This document shows positions 62,857 through 64,000 of a stretch of 64,000 nucleotides of DNA, one piece after another (the first letter of the stretch is position 1; each line of letters starts with the position of its first letter). The translations under genes were made by a program, and so were the position numbers. Source of the stretch: Pseudomonadales bacterium (GTDB taxonomy: Bacteria > Pseudomonadota > Gammaproteobacteria > Pseudomonadales > Porticoccaceae); contig JACKOF010000001.1 in assembly GCA_024234435.1 (NCBI GenBank), positions 2,046,001-2,110,000 of the forward strand, given 5' to 3'. The notes beneath the pieces are model-generated. The model made no database searches, was not told the DNA's origin, and worked only from the letters and a program-made list of their open reading frames with translations.

Positions 62857-64000
62857 ATGCAAACAGCTGACACTTTACCCCCCCCGAAAACGGTCCCGGA
62901 CTTACTGGCGACCGCCCGTGAAGCAACTGGATTGTCCGATTTTGGCGATATGCAGTTTCTGGCCGGACTCGAAAACGTCGTAGCGGGCTTTAACAACGAA
63001 GCGCAGCTAACAGCCATCGGCGAACAAATGGCCTTTGGTGGGTTGCTGAATTTCCTCATCAATCGTCTGCGCTATATCCGGGATATCAAAGACCACCCCG
63101 AGATTCTGGAAGAAGACATCGTTAAGCCGATTATCATCCTTGGCTTGCCCCGAACCGGCACCACCAAACTACAACGAATACTGTCTGCAGACCCGCAGTC
63201 ACAGCCCATGACCTACTGGCGGATGATGAATCCGGCGCCATTACCGGGCGAAGAACCAGGCAACCCCAAAGAGCGAATCGAAGTCGCAGAAGCCGTGGTA
63301 CAAATGCTGGCCGAGAACTTCCCCAACTTCATGGCTCGCCATCCTACGGAGGCGCAACAGCCGGACGAGGAAGTGTTGCTGATGCAAGGCGCCTTTCAAT
63401 GCGCGGTGACTTGGCTGTTCGCGCGTATGCCATCCTTCTATGACTTTGTGATGGAGGTCGATCAGCTGCCAACCTACCAATATCTGCATTCCCAGATGCA
63501 ATACCTGCAGTGGCAAGACGGTGGCGGTCGCGGTCGTTCCTGGATACTGAAGTCGCCTTGCCACACTGGCTATCTCGACACACTGCTGCAGGTATTCCCC
63601 GACGCTGTTCTGGTGAACTGTCACCGCGATGTCGGCAAGGTTATTCCCTCGATTTCAGCGCTCGTTGAAGAAATGCGCCGCATCCACAGCGACCCTGTTG
63701 ACCGGTCTGTCATTGGGCCCGAAATGCTCGACTATTTTGGCCGTTTAATGGACAGGCATCTTCAGCAACGCGCAAAACTCCCCCCGGGACGCGTTCTCGA
63801 CTTCCGGTATGAAGATATTGTCAACGACGTCATTGGCGTCGTTCAACAGATCTACTCAACCATCGGGCGTACGCTGACCCAGGAAGCGATTGATGCGATT
63901 ACGGCACACGAACAAGAACGCCCGCAACATCAGTTTGGTAGCTACACCTATTCGGCAGCCGATTTCGGCCTGACACAGGAAATGATCGACAAGCGTTTTG
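62857..64000 (+). CDS. Sulfotransferase-family protein, cut by right edge
   Basis: 381 codons visible, no stop in the window. The PAPS-binding P-loop-like motif IILGLPRTGTTKLQRIL stands at about 93-109, and WILKSPCHTGYLDTLLQVFPDA with the 3'-phosphate-binding motif (VNCHRDVGKVIPSI) lies further on, as in Sulfotransfer_3 proteins. The family moves sulfate from PAPS to alcohol or amine acceptors, though many bacterial members have unknown substrates. Divergent from the AraC gene with 189 bases between. Confidence 0.88.
   Translation, partial: MQTADTLPPPKTVPDLLATAREATGLSDFGDMQFLAGLENVVAGFNNEAQLTAIGEQMAFGGLLNFLINRLRYIRDIKDHPEILEEDIVKPIIILGLPRTGTTKLQRILSADPQSQPMTYWRMMNPAPLPGEEPGNPKERIEVAEAVVQMLAENFPNFMARHPTEAQQPDEEVLLMQGAFQCAVTWLFARMPSFYDFVMEVDQLPTYQYLHSQMQYLQWQDGGGRGRSWILKSPCHTGYLDTLLQVFPDAVLVNCHRDVGKVIPSISALVEEMRRIHSDPVDRSVIGPEMLDYFGRLMDRHLQQRAKLPPGRVLDFRYEDIVNDVIGVVQQIYSTIGRTLTQEAIDAITAHEQERPQHQFGSYTYSAADFGLTQEMIDKRF

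Noticed and set aside
61926..62885. Eight-base C/G tracts in the AraC gene (about 61926-61933) and at codons 8-10 of the sulfotransferase (62878-62885) as phase-variation switches
   Set aside because: An equal eight-base tract lies in clpB (about 25435-25442) and a seven-base tract in pgeF, both in housekeeping genes. They arise from Pro-Pro codons in this genome, so there is no special signal.
1..64000. tRNA, rRNA, CRISPR arrays, insertion sequences and prophage genes
   Set aside because: No cloverleaf-like sequences, regular direct repeats, transposases, integrases or phage genes were recognised in any gap or frame.

Overview
The window is ordinary-to-rich bacterial chromosome from a Gammaproteobacterium. 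The best support is gene order: clpB-pgeF-rluD / bamD / pilSR / minor pilins-pilY1-pilE / ispH-fkpB-lspA-ileS-ribF-murJ / rpsT / proB-obg-rpmA-rplU / ispB matches the order I know from Pseudomonas aeruginosa (the PA4542-PA4569 neighbourhood), and ilvBNC-pssA is also Pseudomonas-like. The protein sequences and the right-hand genes (OYE-like flavoprotein, SnoaL/NTF2-like protein, AraC regulator, Sulfotransfer_3-type protein) suggest a marine relative such as the Cellvibrionales/Spongiibacteraceae; that placement is an inference. I see no rRNA, tRNA, CRISPR array, insertion sequence or prophage.

Layout. 1-5.8 kb (minus strand): a tight operon of a membrane trypsin-like pseudoprotease with an FHA domain, a second intact trypsin-like protease with an FHA domain, an SH3 lipoprotein, a small exported protein, a transmembrane Hanks-type Ser/Thr kinase, and a gene that runs off the left edge. 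This looks like an envelope-to-cytoplasm phospho-signalling system and is the most novel part of the window. 6-9.6 kb: a DUF4197 protein and an AT-rich DUF3857/transglutaminase/DUF2569 membrane protein. 9.7-13.8 kb: a Met-rich TonB-dependent receptor followed by a RegB/RegA (PrrBA, RoxSR) redox two-component pair; a perfect RegA-type palindrome lies just upstream of the receptor. 13.8-17.1 kb: GFA protein, stomatin/NfeD pair, small membrane protein, RimI and a HolD-like protein.

17.1-23.2 kb: branched-chain amino-acid and lipid genes leuA, pssA, ilvC, ilvN, ilvB. 23.5-24.7 kb: two small exported proteins. 24.7-29.3 kb: clpB (with a clear heat-shock sigma-32-type promoter and a perfect FNR/ANR box upstream), pgeF and rluD. 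29.4-41.9 kb: bamD, nadE, pilS-pilR and the type IV minor pilin operon including pilY1 and pilE. 41.9-53.3 kb: ispH, fkpB, lspA, ileS, ribF, murJ, rpsT, proB, obg, rpmA, rplU. 53.5-59.7 kb: ispB, the three-gene proton-translocating transhydrogenase (pntAA-pntAB-pntB) and the unsaturated fatty-acid pair fabA-fabB. 60-64 kb: an accessory group of SnoaL-like protein, OYE-family flavoprotein, AraC regulator and a sulfotransferase cut by the right edge.

Six strong intrinsic terminators and several good sigma-70-type promoters can be read directly and are listed. Starts were moved from the longest possible reading where a ribosome-binding site or family alignment argued for it.
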